The notes under the pieces are model-generated. The model did not search any database and was not told the DNA's origin. It saw nothing but the letters and a program-made list of their open reading frames with translations. From NCBI RefSeq assembly GCF_003473485.1, contig NC_053045.1, positions 47,658,494 through 47,722,493 of the forward strand: 64,000 nt of DNA, in the 5' to 3' direction. The translations under genes and the position numbers were made by a program. Below are positions 1 to 10,443 of this stretch, in pieces; position 1 is the first letter of the stretch; the number at the start of each line of letters is the position of its first letter. The stretch is from Medicago truncatula (Eukaryota; Streptophyta; Magnoliopsida; Fabales; Fabaceae).

Positions 1-133
1 ATTATTTTCTCGATATTCTTTTGTATTATTTTTAAAAGAATAATGTTTTTAAAACTATTACTAATAAAACTAATAATATTTTAAAAAATAAGATAAAAGA
101 ATATCGAAGAAATAATAGTTTTATGAGAATTAT

Positions 134-293
134 GTTAACGAGTGAGTCTGGAGTACTCTTTTAAGACCTTTAATGGTAAAAAAAATTTGAAAATTTATGT
201 AATCAATGCATCAGAAATTGAAATATTTGACTTTTTATAGAATAATTTATTCTTTTAGAATCCTTAAAGTGTGCCCCAGGAACACTCGTTAAC
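134..293. repeat. Short foldback (MITE-like) remnant
   Basis: GTTAACGAGTG at 134-144 is mirrored by CACTCGTTAAC at 283-293, and the sequence just inside each end is also partly complementary. The ends resemble other legume inverted-repeat ends in this window near 7186-7344 and 39917-39955. No target duplication was identified, so the exact borders are uncertain. The remainder of 1-1050 is AT-rich and shows no gene. Confidence 0.4.
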
Positions 294-1105
294 AAAACCC
301 TAGTTTTATTAGTAGTTTACGCGTAGATTTTCAAATAATGTCAAAGCATGAATAAAGTTTCACATTAGATAAAAAGTGGGTGTTGAATATTATATGGTAA
401 AATAATTCATAAATTTAATGTCTTAAAAAATTTAATTTTAGGTGAATATGTGTTGTATCCAAATCACTTGTGTGATTACTCTTATTACAATGTAATAATC
501 TTTCAGTGTGTGAAGGCTCCTCTCATGAACCATCAATGATATCAAAGTTGATGATTTAACTAAAGACAATTGACTCCTTGTATCAAAAGTTTTTTGATAG
601 TGATGCAATCAACAACGTGTTTGGTTGATATTGTGAGTCAATAGTAGTACAAGTGGGTAAATCAACTTCCATTTGAGGGGAAGATTATTAGTTTGTCAAA
701 TGCGAGTAAAACTCTCACACTTAATGAAAATTAAAAGTTGAGCATCATATAAGTGACAAGATACATATACTCTTGCTCAAAAGAAAAAGATTAATATACT
801 CAAAGCTTTAAAATTTTGGATTAATAATTAATGTTCAAATCACTTGTGTGATTGCTCTTAACTCAATTTGATGATTCTTCGTTGTTTTAAGCTCTCATCA
901 AGACCAGCATTAATTACTAACAAAAATTGGTACACTGGCAAAGGAAAGAAGGTTGGAGCTGGATGGAGAATGGAAATTTTAAATGATCTTTTCTGTGTTC
1001 AAGCTTTCCTCAAGAATATATCATTTCATAAGAGAGTGCAATTTAGAACACAAGTTACCATAGTTAGAAATGAATGGATTCCATGAAATACTAATTTTTT
1101 TGATA

Positions 1106-1290
1106 AAAAAATCTCCACAAGCACTTGCAAAGAATCTCGTGTTTCCTGATTGATACAAGCACATAGACACAATATATCATTTCATAAGAGAGTGCATTGC
1201 CCGAACTGTGAGACTCAAGATGAAGTTGCAAATATTTTTACAAATCTGTTGAAATTTCAAGATTTTCAAATACTGAGAGCAAAATTTGGA
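1106..1290 (+). pseudogene. Ty1/copia RNase H C-terminal remnant
   Basis: Conceptual translation gives the end of a copia-type RNase H: ALAKN at about 1121-1135, then KHID..YHFIREC, a frameshift around 1210, then DEVANIFTNLLKF..LRAKFG. These match the family pattern of a Lys-His-Ile-Asp stretch followed by a (V)ADIFTK-like motif. An in-frame TGA at 1151-1153 and the frameshift show it is dead. A second copy of the segment encoding YHFIREC lies about 155 bp upstream near 1016-1041, suggesting a local duplication. No reverse transcriptase or integrase is visible upstream, so only the 3' end of the element survives or entered the window. Confidence 0.75.
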
Positions 1291-1329
1291 ACGAAGAATA
1301 AATTTCAAATTAAAAATAATAGGGAGCAA

Positions 1330-1760
1330 TGTTATTGATAATTTGAAATTCGATATCTAGAACTATTTGGAATTACTATTGAAAACTGTAGAGAATATCT
1401 CCAAATATATTTTTTCTTTTTTTGTTAACACATTATAATATGGTTTCTTAAAAAACCGTTATTATAGGGTGACGTTATTAAATTGTGGTAGTGAGTGGAT
1501 TTTAATTAGGAAGTCCTTTCCATCAGAAAAATTAGGAAGTCCTAGAAATGATTCTAGAGTTATTCGTACTTGTGAATATCCTTGTACTTTCCCCAACAAC
1601 AAAAAAAACCTTGTACTAATTGGCATTTTTCATCAAGCAATTTGTGAGTTTCTCTTATAAGTACTTCTCTTCCTCGAAGACCCTTGTACTCCTTTATATA
1701 ATTTTCATTTTGATTGAAAAAAAAGAATTATGTGAAACAAAGAGCAATAATGAATACGTA
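1330..1760 (+). mobile_element. Probable copia 3' LTR remnant
   Basis: Just after the dead RNase H is a purine-rich run (AATAGGGAGCAA) that could be a polypurine tract, followed by TGTTATTGAT at 1330, a plausible LTR start. Sequence near 1660-1715 looks like an LTR promoter/leader, with a TATATAA-type stretch. The 3' border is not defined and no 5-bp duplication was found, so the end coordinate is approximate. Confidence 0.4.
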
Positions 1761-2183
1761 ATCAACCCTTACATACTCATATGTAGGTACGTGAGTAAAT
1801 CGAAAAACTAGTTGTGTGAAATCGAGAACTAATAATGGATGGAATAATATTTTTTTTTTCTTTCTAAAAATGAAATTTAAATTTAAATTGATTTCAAATT
1901 GGAGTTTTGTTAATCAAACATGATGTTTTGATTTTTTTTTTTTTTTGGTACAAGATATTTTGATTTCTTTAACTTGACAAAATTAGAGATCATTATTTCA
2001 ACAAACTTGCTTGTAATACTCAGATTCGATTTATTACTCTAATGTTCATTTCAGAAATCCCAGATCCAACAAAGAAGCAAAATGAAAATTTAGAAAGTGC
2101 AATAATCTAAAAACTCTCAAAAGATAATTTTACAAATGGAAAGCAAAACTAAAAAAACAATTTCTTATCATATATAAAGCAAA

Positions 2184-2459
2184 TTATGGAACTCCTTTGC
2201 TATTAACAGCATTAGCAGCATTGAATTTAGCCTCAGAGGAAACATTAGCACCAGAAAGAGTTGGTGCCTCTGTGGCACCAGCTCCACGACCTGGCTGTGG
2301 TTGTTGGTGACCTTGTGTGCCATATCCTTGACGCTTATAATCTTCCAAATCTTCATATTTCAGGTAGGGACTGTCCTGTAATGGAAGCCCTTCAATGTTT
2401 CCTTTACTTGCTTCATTTGTTGTTGTTGGTTTTGTCTCCTTCTCTGTTTGTTTCTCCAT
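2184..2459 (-). CDS. Small hydrophilic LEA/seed-maturation-like protein
   Basis: Single-exon gene of 91 residues. The start chosen is the ATG at 2459 (context AAGATGG); the open frame continues upstream but only to a GTG. The protein is rich in Gln, Glu, Lys, Thr and Gly, has no Cys or Trp, and should be largely disordered. Distinctive motifs are LPLQDSPYLKYEDLEDYK, QGYGTQGHQQPQPGRGAG and TEAPTLSG. These recall small plant seed-maturation/LEA-like proteins, but I cannot name the family with certainty. A TATA-like stretch lies at about 2508-2516 and two ACGT-core elements lie upstream (2563-2570, 2591-2600), consistent with ABA- or seed-responsive expression. The role in desiccation protection is inference. 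Confidence 0.75.
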   Translation of the reverse strand: MEKQTEKETKPTTTNEASKGNIEGLPLQDSPYLKYEDLEDYKRQGYGTQGHQQPQPGRGAGATEAPTLSGANVSSEAKFNAANAVNSKGVP

Positions 2460-2590
2460 CTTGATCTTATGTTTTAATGTAATCACCTCTCTTGAACATT
2501 TGTTGCATTATATATGACAAAAATACAATTTTTAATTGTTATGATTTTTAGCCTAGTGTATTACACGTGTTGACTTAGAAGTATTTCATA

Positions 2591-2600
2591 ACACGTGGCA
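2591..2600. promoter_or_regulatory. ABRE/G-box pair upstream of LEA-like gene
   Basis: ACACGTGGCA here contains CACGTGGC, a strong ABA-responsive element core. ACACGTGT at 2563-2570 is a second G-box. Both lie 104-141 bp upstream of the start codon of the LEA-like gene and upstream of its TATA-like stretch at about 2508-2516. ABRE pairs at this distance are typical of bZIP (ABI5/ABF)-controlled seed genes. Confidence 0.65.
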
Positions 2601-2900
2601 CGTTTTAGATAAGTTTTCTATTTTTATTTACTCAAGATAATTGATAACCAGCTGAATCTTTACTTATTTTAGATTGGTATTACCGATGATTACGTTGGTG
2701 CAGTGCTCAAATATCTACTAATGTCTAATGCATGATTGAATGTATATGCAAAATGTCGCAAAAATTGATGCTATGTTATTCATACATTATCTTTGAAAAA
2801 AGTATGACGAATAGATTCTTTTTTCATGTGCTTGCTCAATACGTGTTTAAATAGTTATCTCTGCTATAGACACGTATATGTGTATATGAACTAGTTGCTT

Positions 2901-3251
2901 AGGGTGTGTTTGTTTCAAGTTATAATTTTTGATTCCCGGGAATAAAATGATAGGAATGTATATGTCTATGTTTGTTACAAGTTTACTAAATTTTATTCCC
3001 GGGTATAAAATGTTCCTGGGAATAGAAAAAATTTCCCAAGGAAAAGGGTGGGAATAAAGTTCACATGGAGATGGGAATAAATTCATAAATAGTTTACCTA
3101 TTATAATCCCTATTTTCATGGTTCCTAGGAATATTATAAAGTTAACCAAACATATTTTTCCTAAATTCCTTGGAATAAAATTCTCATCTTTATATTCCAA
3201 GGAATGTTATTCCTAGGAATAAATTTGATAAACTTGAAACAAACACACCCT
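2901..3251. mobile_element. MITE with 21-bp terminal inverted repeats
   Basis: AGGGTGTGTTTGTTTCAAGTT (first 20 bases of the end at 2901-2921) is perfectly mirrored at 3231-3251. The interior is full of short CCCGGGAAT, TTCCTAGGAAT and ATTCCAAGGAAT-type inverted motifs, so the element should fold extensively. Flanking bases are TTA-like on the left and TAA-like on the right, compatible with a decayed PIF/Harbinger 3-bp target duplication, but superfamily is uncertain. Confidence 0.7.
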
Positions 3252-4104
3252 AAAGTTTTGTATAATGCTTACAAGTAAATAAAGTATGCATCATGTATAA
3301 GTTTCATTGCTACCATAAAATCAGTAAGTTATGTCATTTAACGCGATCTTGTGATAAGATTTATTTTCATCTAATGATAAAAATAAACTTGTGCATTATG
3401 TAAAATTTGTTTCACCAATATGCATTATAAAATTGACCTATTTTTGGTGTCATCTCATTGCAATATTTGCAAGCGAAGAGCCGTGAATGAGTTTCAAGAT
3501 AATTACATGAATATGAGTTGGGTCCTTTCAATCAACAATCTTTACTTTAATTGAAATTGATATATTTTTTGTTTCAGCATCTTTATCGACAATCATAGTT
3601 GAAATAAATTGTTACCACATAGTATATTTCATTTGAAGTTAAATCACGTCAAGAATTTTCATATGTTAAAATTAGTCTAAAAATCTTTAGTACAACTTTT
3701 ATACTGATACGAAGTTCTTCAACCACCAACATATATTTTCACAACTCAAATTGCATCAATGTCAACCGATGTTCATGTGTAAATCAACACCTTTTCTAAC
3801 CATGATAGTTTCAACAATCTTTGACTTGATTTTTTTCACAAGACAAAATTGATTCTTTCATAAAATTTCTCTTGACCCAATATTACAAGTAATATGAGAT
3901 TGCACTTGTATTTGTTTTCTACATTGTGCATCAAAGAGGTTCCTAGGAAAGAGATGAGTCACGATGGATATGATTAAGTACAAAAAAAATTCTAGTCAAA
4001 ACCTTTTCAAAACATCACTTTCACATTACATACTATCCTTATTTTTTGATGTGGAAGATAAGATAATGTTACAACTAGATAGCATTCTAATAACTCCTAT
4101 ATTT

Positions 4105-4400
4105 TGGATTGAGATAGAAACTCTCATATCAATAGTTGAAAAAATCGCATAGAGAAATTAAAGAAAGCATAATTCAAAAACTTGAAAATCAGACAAAAAA
4201 ACCATGATCATTGTCTAATATCAACTAGAGAATCATACCATGCGAAAATTGTTAAGCAGATGGACTTCTCTCAAATGCCACTAAAATTCATTACACTCAC
4301 ACTCTTTAAAGTAAATACCTAAGTACATCTCACAACATCTTAAAATAAATGTATAATTGAAAAGAAAGTGACACAGTTATATATTGTATCTTATACAAAA
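4105..4400. repeat. Segment A of a degraded tandem duplication (copy 1)
   Basis: This stretch aligns by eye with 6655-6905 in the same orientation: TTGGATTGA followed by ACTCTTATATCAAT-like sequence, an AAAATCAGA(C/T)AAAAAAA run, a CTAATA..AACTAGA stretch and ATGGACTTCT(T/C)TCAAAT. Neither copy encodes protein. Flanking 3252-4104 holds no recognisable gene. Confidence 0.6.
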
Positions 4401-4799
4401 TACCTAAGTGCAACTTCTATCTTTAGTGTCACAGTTTTAAAAATCACGTCTATATTGTATCTTATAACGTAACATTTAATACAAACAAAATTTTACAAAG
4501 AAACTGTAGATAGAGATAGAGTTGTCACAAAAATTATAAAAAATGGTTGTCCAAATATCATTTCTTTATAATTTATGTTTCTCTTTTTCTCGACAATGCT
4601 GAGCAATGTACTCCCTCCAATCATGTTTACAAGAAACAATTGACTTTTTAGACACATTGAATAATTTATGTATAAGTTCTAGATTTAAGCCCGATACATA
4701 AATTATTCAAAATATTTTAAAAACTAATTATTTCTTATAAAAAAGACTAGAAAGAATAATATATTTTTTCAATGCGTTTCGATTTCAACCAACTTGAGA

Positions 4800-5135
4800 G
4801 ATCTAGATACACAAAATTGTTACTTCAATTTCAACGAACCAACTATAACAAGATGGAGGTCTAACTTCTGTCAATAAATTATCCTTACCCGAATTATACC
4901 ATCAATACTTGCATATAAAAATGGAAACATTACTGGTATATGCAATCAGGAAAATTTTAAAATGTCCATATTGCGCAATTATACTGGAATATGGTGGATG
5001 AAAGATCAGTCTTCAGTACCTTTTATTGGTTCACAATTGGTAATTATTAAACAACACAAATCAGACGGTCTGACTGATTTAAGAGTATGTTGGATTCAAG
5101 TGGCAAATATACAATTCAATGCACTTCCAAGTCGG
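4800..5135. repeat. Segment B of a degraded tandem duplication (copy 1)
   Basis: Aligns by eye with 9465-9725, same orientation. Shared stretches include GGAGGTCTAACTTCT, TGTCCATATTGCGCA, ATGGTGGAT and AGTACCTT.TATTGGTTCA. Segments A then B recur in the same order as A' then B', with a LINE copy and a hAT-like element inserted between A' and B'. No coding potential. Confidence 0.6.
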
Positions 5136-5288
5136 TGAAGCTTTATGTCTTATAAAAACTTGTCACACCCTTTCCTATTTTACTATGAAAAGAAAAATGC
5201 TAAATATCACGATAAAACTCATCCCGATATTTTCACGAGCGTTGTTAATTTTGGTATATGAAGGGAAGTGTTAAGAGCAAACAATTTA

Positions 5289-6187
5289 GTGTGTGTTTGG
5301 ATCTACGGTGAGCATAATTGATTTTGGTATAATTGATTATGAGTGTGTTTGGTTCAGCTTCTACAACTCTTAAAAGCACTTCTGGTAGCTTCAAAGGTGA
5401 AAATTTGCAATTCCAACATGTTTGGTTCAGCTTCTCAAAATCAATTCTCATCTCCAAAAGCAATTCTGGATGAAGCTACAATTCCTAGCTTTTGAGTTAG
5501 CTAGAATCAATTCTCCAATAAATTTTATATTTTGATTATTACAACCTATTATTTTCCTTTATCGCCCTTTATCAATTCTCCTTCTTTTTGCTTTGTATTT
5601 AATTTGATGAACCAAATTTAATCAGAAAACATAACAAACCAAATTAACCCCCATAAAATATTTATGGTCATGAGTTACCAAGTTTTGGATTGTCCTTCAC
5701 GGTGTTTCCTTTCAAATTTACTGTATTTTTTTTTTACCTTTCTTTTACGCTCAATTTTATCATTTTTGGCAACTAACTCTAGTATTATTTAACTTTAATA
5801 TATTTTATCAAAAAATATAAAATATATGAACAGATATTATTTAAATTAAAATTAGTTTAATGATCGTATTTATTATTTTTTTTAAATTAATAAAGAAAAT
5901 TTATTTATTTAGAATAAATAATATATCTACATTTAGTATTGGTCTACATATACATTCAACTATGTCCATTTATTTGTATTTAGCTATGTCCGTTTTAGTA
6001 ATTATACATTCAAAATTAATTTTGATCAAAACTATCCAAACAACATTCAGTTTGTTTAATCAATTCTACATTATTGTATCCAAACATAAATCAATTCTCT
6101 CAAAATCAATTCTGTCATAATCAAGTTTATCAGAATCAATTCTGTCATAATCAATTATATCCAAAGCTGAACCAAACACACACTATG
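5289..6187. mobile_element. Foldback (MITE-like) repeat complex
   Basis: GAGTGTGTTTGGTTCAGCTT at 5341-5360 is mirrored by AAGCTGAACCAAACACACAC at 6164-6183. An outer AGTGTGTGTTTGG at 5288-5300 also resembles these ends, so one element may sit inside another or the ends are duplicated. The interior is rich in short ATAATTGATT/AATCAATT units that pair across the element. No clear target duplication beyond a possible ATG. 6190-6650 between this and the next duplicated segment is AT-rich with related AATTGATT units and no gene. Confidence 0.55.
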
Positions 6188-6654
6188 TATAATTGATTTT
6201 GGTTAAAAGTAATTCTGATTAAAAGTGATTTGTGTTTGGATACATTTATGAAAAAAGGAGTTGAACTTTAAATGTGTGTGATAATCAATTCTACAATCAA
6301 AAGCTACAAATTGTAACTCAAGTAGAATCAATTATGGAGGCAGAATAAATTATACTTGATAACAACAAAATATGTCAGAATCAATTATGGTCCTTAAAGG
6401 TTAAACAAAACATACGATTAGTATATCAAAATAGAAAATATATATTAAAAATTGTGTCAAATTATTTCTCAAAATTAAAAAAAAAAATAAAAAATCAATT
6501 AATAATTATTATTTTTGTCATCCTTAACATTTGTTCTAAAGATTCGTGTTAATTCTTTCTGGTTGATGCATCTTATAAGAAGAGTTAAAAAGTATAATCT
6601 TCGAAGTAATGATATATATACAATCATTTTATGACAATTTTGTAACCCGTTTGG

Positions 6655-6905
6655 ATTGAACCAAAAACTCTTATATCAATTTTGGAATAAAAAACCACAG
6701 AAAAAAGTTAAAGAAACAAAAGACATAAAAACTTTAAAATCAGATAAAAAAAATCACGATTGTTATCTAATAAGTAATAACAACTAGATAATAATTGTGT
6801 GAAAGTTGCTACAACATGGACTTCTTTCAAATAGCACACAAACGACAAACCCATTACATCCATGCTCTCTAGTGTAAATACATCTTAGAATACTATAAAT
6901 AAAAG
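6655..6905. repeat. Segment A' of the degraded tandem duplication (copy 2)
   Basis: Second copy of the 4105-4400 segment, same orientation, recognisable over about 250 bp with many substitutions and small indels. The DNA between here and the LINE copy contains one small foldback repeat and no gene. Confidence 0.55.
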
Positions 6906-7185
6906 TATAAAACGAAAAAAAAATCATATGTTAAATTAAAGTATTTCTGATTAATACATCTTGTAAAGTGTTCCGGTTAACACATCTTCTGACGAAGAAT
7001 TAGAACTTATAAATATAGTCTTGGATTTCCTCTTTCATTATAATATTAAACAATTATACTTTTTCATGGTTATGTCTAATACGCGTAAGTAACACGTAAG
7101 TAATTAGTGTATCACCATGTACAAGTGTGTTTTCTACAATTAAATAAATAAGTCACATCATATCATGTTTAATTTAAAGGTCATG

Positions 7186-7344
7186 CTAACTTGTGTTCTT
7201 AGAAACATGTTAAGAATTTTATTAATAGTAAATATTTATTATAAAAAATTAATTTCTAACTTCTTGCGAAATAAATGCACACAATTTTCAATGTATAATT
7301 TATATTTGGGTATCCTTAACATGTGCCGTAAGGGCACAAGTTAA
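7186..7344. repeat. Short foldback MITE-like remnant
   Basis: CTAACTTGTG...CATGTTAAG on the left is imperfectly mirrored by CCTTAACATGTG...CACAAGTTAA on the right. The ends belong to the same family as those near 134-293 and 39917-39955. No clear target duplication. Confidence 0.4.
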
Positions 7345-7435
7345 TATTTCCCTTAATCTAATAGTAATATTTCAAAAAAAAAAAAATCTATTGGTAAGAC
7401 TTATTTGATTCAATGGTGAAAACAAGGTTGAGATT

Positions 7436-8725
7436 GCTACGTTTCACGGCAACCTAGCTCCTAATAAGGATGTTGTCTTTGTTCCTAAACAAGTTACAAT
7501 GCTTTCTGCTGTCAACCTGGTGCCTACTCAAATCTCCAAGCCTTCTGATGTTTTGGTTGCTTCTGCGGAAGGAGATAGTGTGGATGAGGCTGAGATTGCA
7601 GCAACCCAGAAGAGTGGTGATACTTCAACATTATCTCTTCACAATTCATTTGATATCTTAAATGAAGAAAGGGAACTTCCTTCAGGAGAGGCTAAGCTAG
7701 CTGATAAGGATACCTGTCACATTTCAAATGATGATATATTTGGTGATTCTGAAATTGTGGATAAAATTTTCAAGGAAGGTGTTAGTTTAACCAAACCTGC
7801 ACACTCAAAGGCTCATGGTACTTTGGAAAATGCACCTGGTAAATCAAATAACATGCAGGATGCTACCTCTGTGCACTTGGACAATGAGGCACCTACAATC
7901 ACAGACAAGATTTCAGGATCAGCTAAGGGAATGAATGGTGCACCAGACATTATGCAGGCTGCAAGTTCTACTCCAAACATTTGTGTGGCTTCTACAGTCA
8001 TATCCTCCACTGCTAGACCAGAAAAGTTTGCAGGTTCTGCTCAGGTAACAAGTGGTAAGACTGATTACAAACATGTTGCTGGTTATGTGCAGGATGCTTA
8101 TGAGACACACATTATCATTTCACCTATTACCACCACGGATGAAATTCTTGGCCCTGACAAAGGCAGATTCACACAACATGCCATCACTAAGAACAATTCT
8201 GAGGCTTGCCGGAAAAGTGAGAAAATCCTTCGTAAGTTCTGGGCAGATGATCTGGACATTGATCAGGAATCAGACAACACCCTGGAGCCTGAATCAAATG
8301 CAGAAAGATATCTGCCCGAAGGAGATATTGAGGAGGGAAGTTTATTTACTCCTTTTATGTCAAGAAGGCAGAAGAAGTCTAATAAGAAACATGCTAATAA
8401 GCTAAATGATACAGTGGTCCAAGGCACAAGTAGTGAGCACATACAAACTCGTTCCAAGAAGGGTGTAATCAAAAGCAATCCAAAATATATGTGACTGTCA
8501 TGTGGACTGTTCTCAACTCTGGTTGCTATTTTTTTTTTTTTTTTTTTATGTGGTTGCTAAATCTATCTTAGTGGGATAGATTTGTTTAGATCTATTGCTG
8601 AACTGGGCTGCATTTCCTTGTTTAGCAATTCAGGTTTCTTTGGTTTTTAGACTCTCTTTTGTATTTGGGTGCAGGCCCTCTCCTGCCTATTTACTGAATT
8701 TTTTAGCCTTTATAAAAAAAAAAAA
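7436..8725 (+). mobile_element. Short non-LTR (LINE-type) retroelement copy with target duplication
   Basis: AAGGTTGAGATT occurs at 7424-7435 and again at 8726-8737, directly after a 14-base A run, which is a poly(A) tail plus a 12-bp target site duplication. The insert is about 1.29 kb. It carries one long open reading frame (to 8494), then a 3' leader-like region with T runs, and ends in poly(A). There is no endonuclease or reverse transcriptase domain, so it is 5'-truncated and lacks ORF2, or is a non-autonomous derivative. The target was segment A'-B' of an older duplication. Confidence 0.8.
7448..8494 (+). CDS. LINE ORF1-like C-terminal region (5'-truncated)
   Basis: An intact reading frame; the first ATG at 7499 gives 331 residues, but the frame is open upstream (GNLAPNKDVVFVPKQVT) to the insertion border, so the ATG is probably internal to a longer original protein. 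It contains NSFDILNEE and ends QTRSKKGVIKSNPKYM, a style I associate with the linker and C-terminus of plant LINE ORF1/pol proteins between the zinc knuckle and the endonuclease. The chain is acidic, Ser/Thr-rich and low in aromatic residues. No zinc knuckle or catalytic motif is present. The absence of stops in over 1 kb suggests a fairly recent insertion rather than host function. Confidence 0.6.
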   Translation, partial: GNLAPNKDVVFVPKQVTMLSAVNLVPTQISKPSDVLVASAEGDSVDEAEIAATQKSGDTSTLSLHNSFDILNEERELPSGEAKLADKDTCHISNDDIFGDSEIVDKIFKEGVSLTKPAHSKAHGTLENAPGKSNNMQDATSVHLDNEAPTITDKISGSAKGMNGAPDIMQAASSTPNICVASTVISSTARPEKFAGSAQVTSGKTDYKHVAGYVQDAYETHIIISPITTTDEILGPDKGRFTQHAITKNNSEACRKSEKILRKFWADDLDIDQESDNTLEPESNAERYLPEGDIEEGSLFTPFMSRRQKKSNKKHANKLNDTVVQGTSSEHIQTRSKKGVIKSNPKYM

Positions 8726-8760
8726 AAGGTTGAGATTCATTTCACTTGTGTATTGTGCAT

Positions 8761-9431
8761 TAGGTCTGGAAATGAGTCGAACTAGGGTTCAACTCGATTC
8801 GAACTAGGGTTCAACTCGGCTCGACTCGTTAACAATTGAATCGACTTCAAACTCGACTCGAGTTCGCCACAAACTTTTTTTTAGTTTGAATTTGACTCGA
8901 TTCAAGCTCGTAAACAACTCGGTTCGGCTCGATAGCTCGAATCAAATCTACCAAAAGAAAGAAAAAAACTACTAAACATCAAGAGTTTTAAGAGGGACAA
9001 ATTCAATAGAAAAATTCAACCTTAATTTTTTATTAGCACAATAATAGCTAAATCACTTATTTCCAATAACATTGTAGGCTTATAAGTCATGTAAGAGGAT
9101 GCTATTTTATAGACTCTTGTGCTACCTATTATGCATAAAGCATCCTATGAGGGACTAAATGTAGCTTTCACATTGTTTTTTTTCTTTGCAAGCCTCACTA
9201 AGGCAAATGTGATATTTATATGGAATGATATAATTTCGAAGTATATATATCGAGCTGGTTCATGAATTAAATAAGTCGAATCATACATAGCTCAAATTTA
9301 ACTCGTTTATTTAACAAACTTAATTTTTAATTCAAGTTCGACTTATTTGGTCCGTGAACCAAATTCAACGAATCAATTATCGAATCGAGTCTCAAACTAT
9401 TTTCGAGTTGATTCAGTTTATTGCAGCTCTA
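8761..9431. mobile_element. hAT-like non-autonomous element
   Basis: Begins TAGGTCTGGAAATGAG and ends GCAGCTCTA, with flanking octamers TTGTGCAT (8753-8760) and TTGTGCAC (9432-9439), a 7/8 match to an 8-bp hAT target duplication. Both sub-terminal regions are full of GACTCGA/GTTCGAA/ACTCGAT-type motifs arranged partly as inverted repeats, a known style of plant hAT MITEs. It lies only 23 bp downstream of the LINE copy's 3' duplication. No transposase is encoded. Confidence 0.65.
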
Positions 9432-9464
9432 TTGTGCACTATAAAATTAAAAAAAAAAAATCAA

Positions 9465-9725
9465 AGTATTTAAATTTCAACCAACTCCAACAAGAAGGAG
9501 GGAGGTCTAACTTCTCCGAGCAAATTCTCCTACTAATAAATTAACCGTCAATATTTGTCCATAAAAATACAAACACGTCTTATATGCAATCTGCAAAACT
9601 TTGATATGTCCATATTGCGCATTTATATTGGATGGTGGATACAAGATCAGTACCTTGTATTGGTTCAACACTGGCAAAATATTAAATAACATACATAAAA
9701 GTTGCAAATGTTCAATTGAATTAAC
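9465..9725. repeat. Segment B' of the degraded tandem duplication (copy 2)
   Basis: Second copy of 4800-5135 in the same orientation. It ends about 720 bp downstream of the subtilase stop codon. 9726-10443 has no other gene; it is the 3' flank of the subtilase. Confidence 0.55.
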
Positions 9726-10443
9726 ATCTACATTTTACATTCTTATTACGATGATAGTAAATCTGTAAACCAAACATACATTACACCAAAAGAGTGAGGA
9801 ATAAAGTTCATCTATGGAATTCATGTATGCTTGAATACATTTATTGTTCTGGGCAATTATTACGGGTTACGTCTTACCATTAATACCACGAGAGTAGGAG
9901 GCAAACAAAACAATAAAACCTTCAAATATATGAAAAGTTTCGCTGTCGTCGGCAACACACAGCAGTTGGTAGGATATTGCATTATATATGTACATTTTGG
10001 TTTAAATTTTAGATATTTTACTTATTTATTTTAAGAGGTGAAATTTTAGTCACCCAACTTACAAAAAGAAATGGAAAATCTCACATAATAGTTAAATTAA
10101 ATTAGCAATAGCATATAACGGTCCATATTGTTCAATGATTAGTATGGTTTGTATACACTAGAAGACACATAAGGAAACTTCATTTTCCCTCAGTTTCCCC
10201 GGGGAACAAACAGATCCACCCACCCAACCAAACACATGGTCCCATTCTCAGCTATCATTAATCAATCTCAAGCTGAATAAACAACATTTTCATTGCAAAT
10301 TCAAATACTATATATAAAAAAAAATAAAAATACATAATAAATAGCCAATCAAGACACACCCCTCTTCGAGCAAGTGATGAACCTTTGATCAACCTATACT
10401 AAAATAGTTTTATTAATAATGTTTCATAATAATAATAATCAAA

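Noticed and set aside
2847..3200. 117-residue minus-strand open frame
   Set aside because: Entirely within the MITE at 2901-3251; the frame is a by-product of the TTCC/GGAA inverted motifs.
4608..4765. Possible Stowaway MITE starting TACTCCCTCCAATCATG
   Set aside because: The left end is good but the right end is too decayed to confirm a mirrored terminus and TA duplication.
4800..9725. Segments B and B' as LTRs of one retrotransposon
   Set aside because: The pair is direct and ~4.7 kb apart, but segment A is duplicated too, there are no TG...CA ends, primer binding site or polypurine tract, and no pol coding sequence between them apart from the separate LINE copy.
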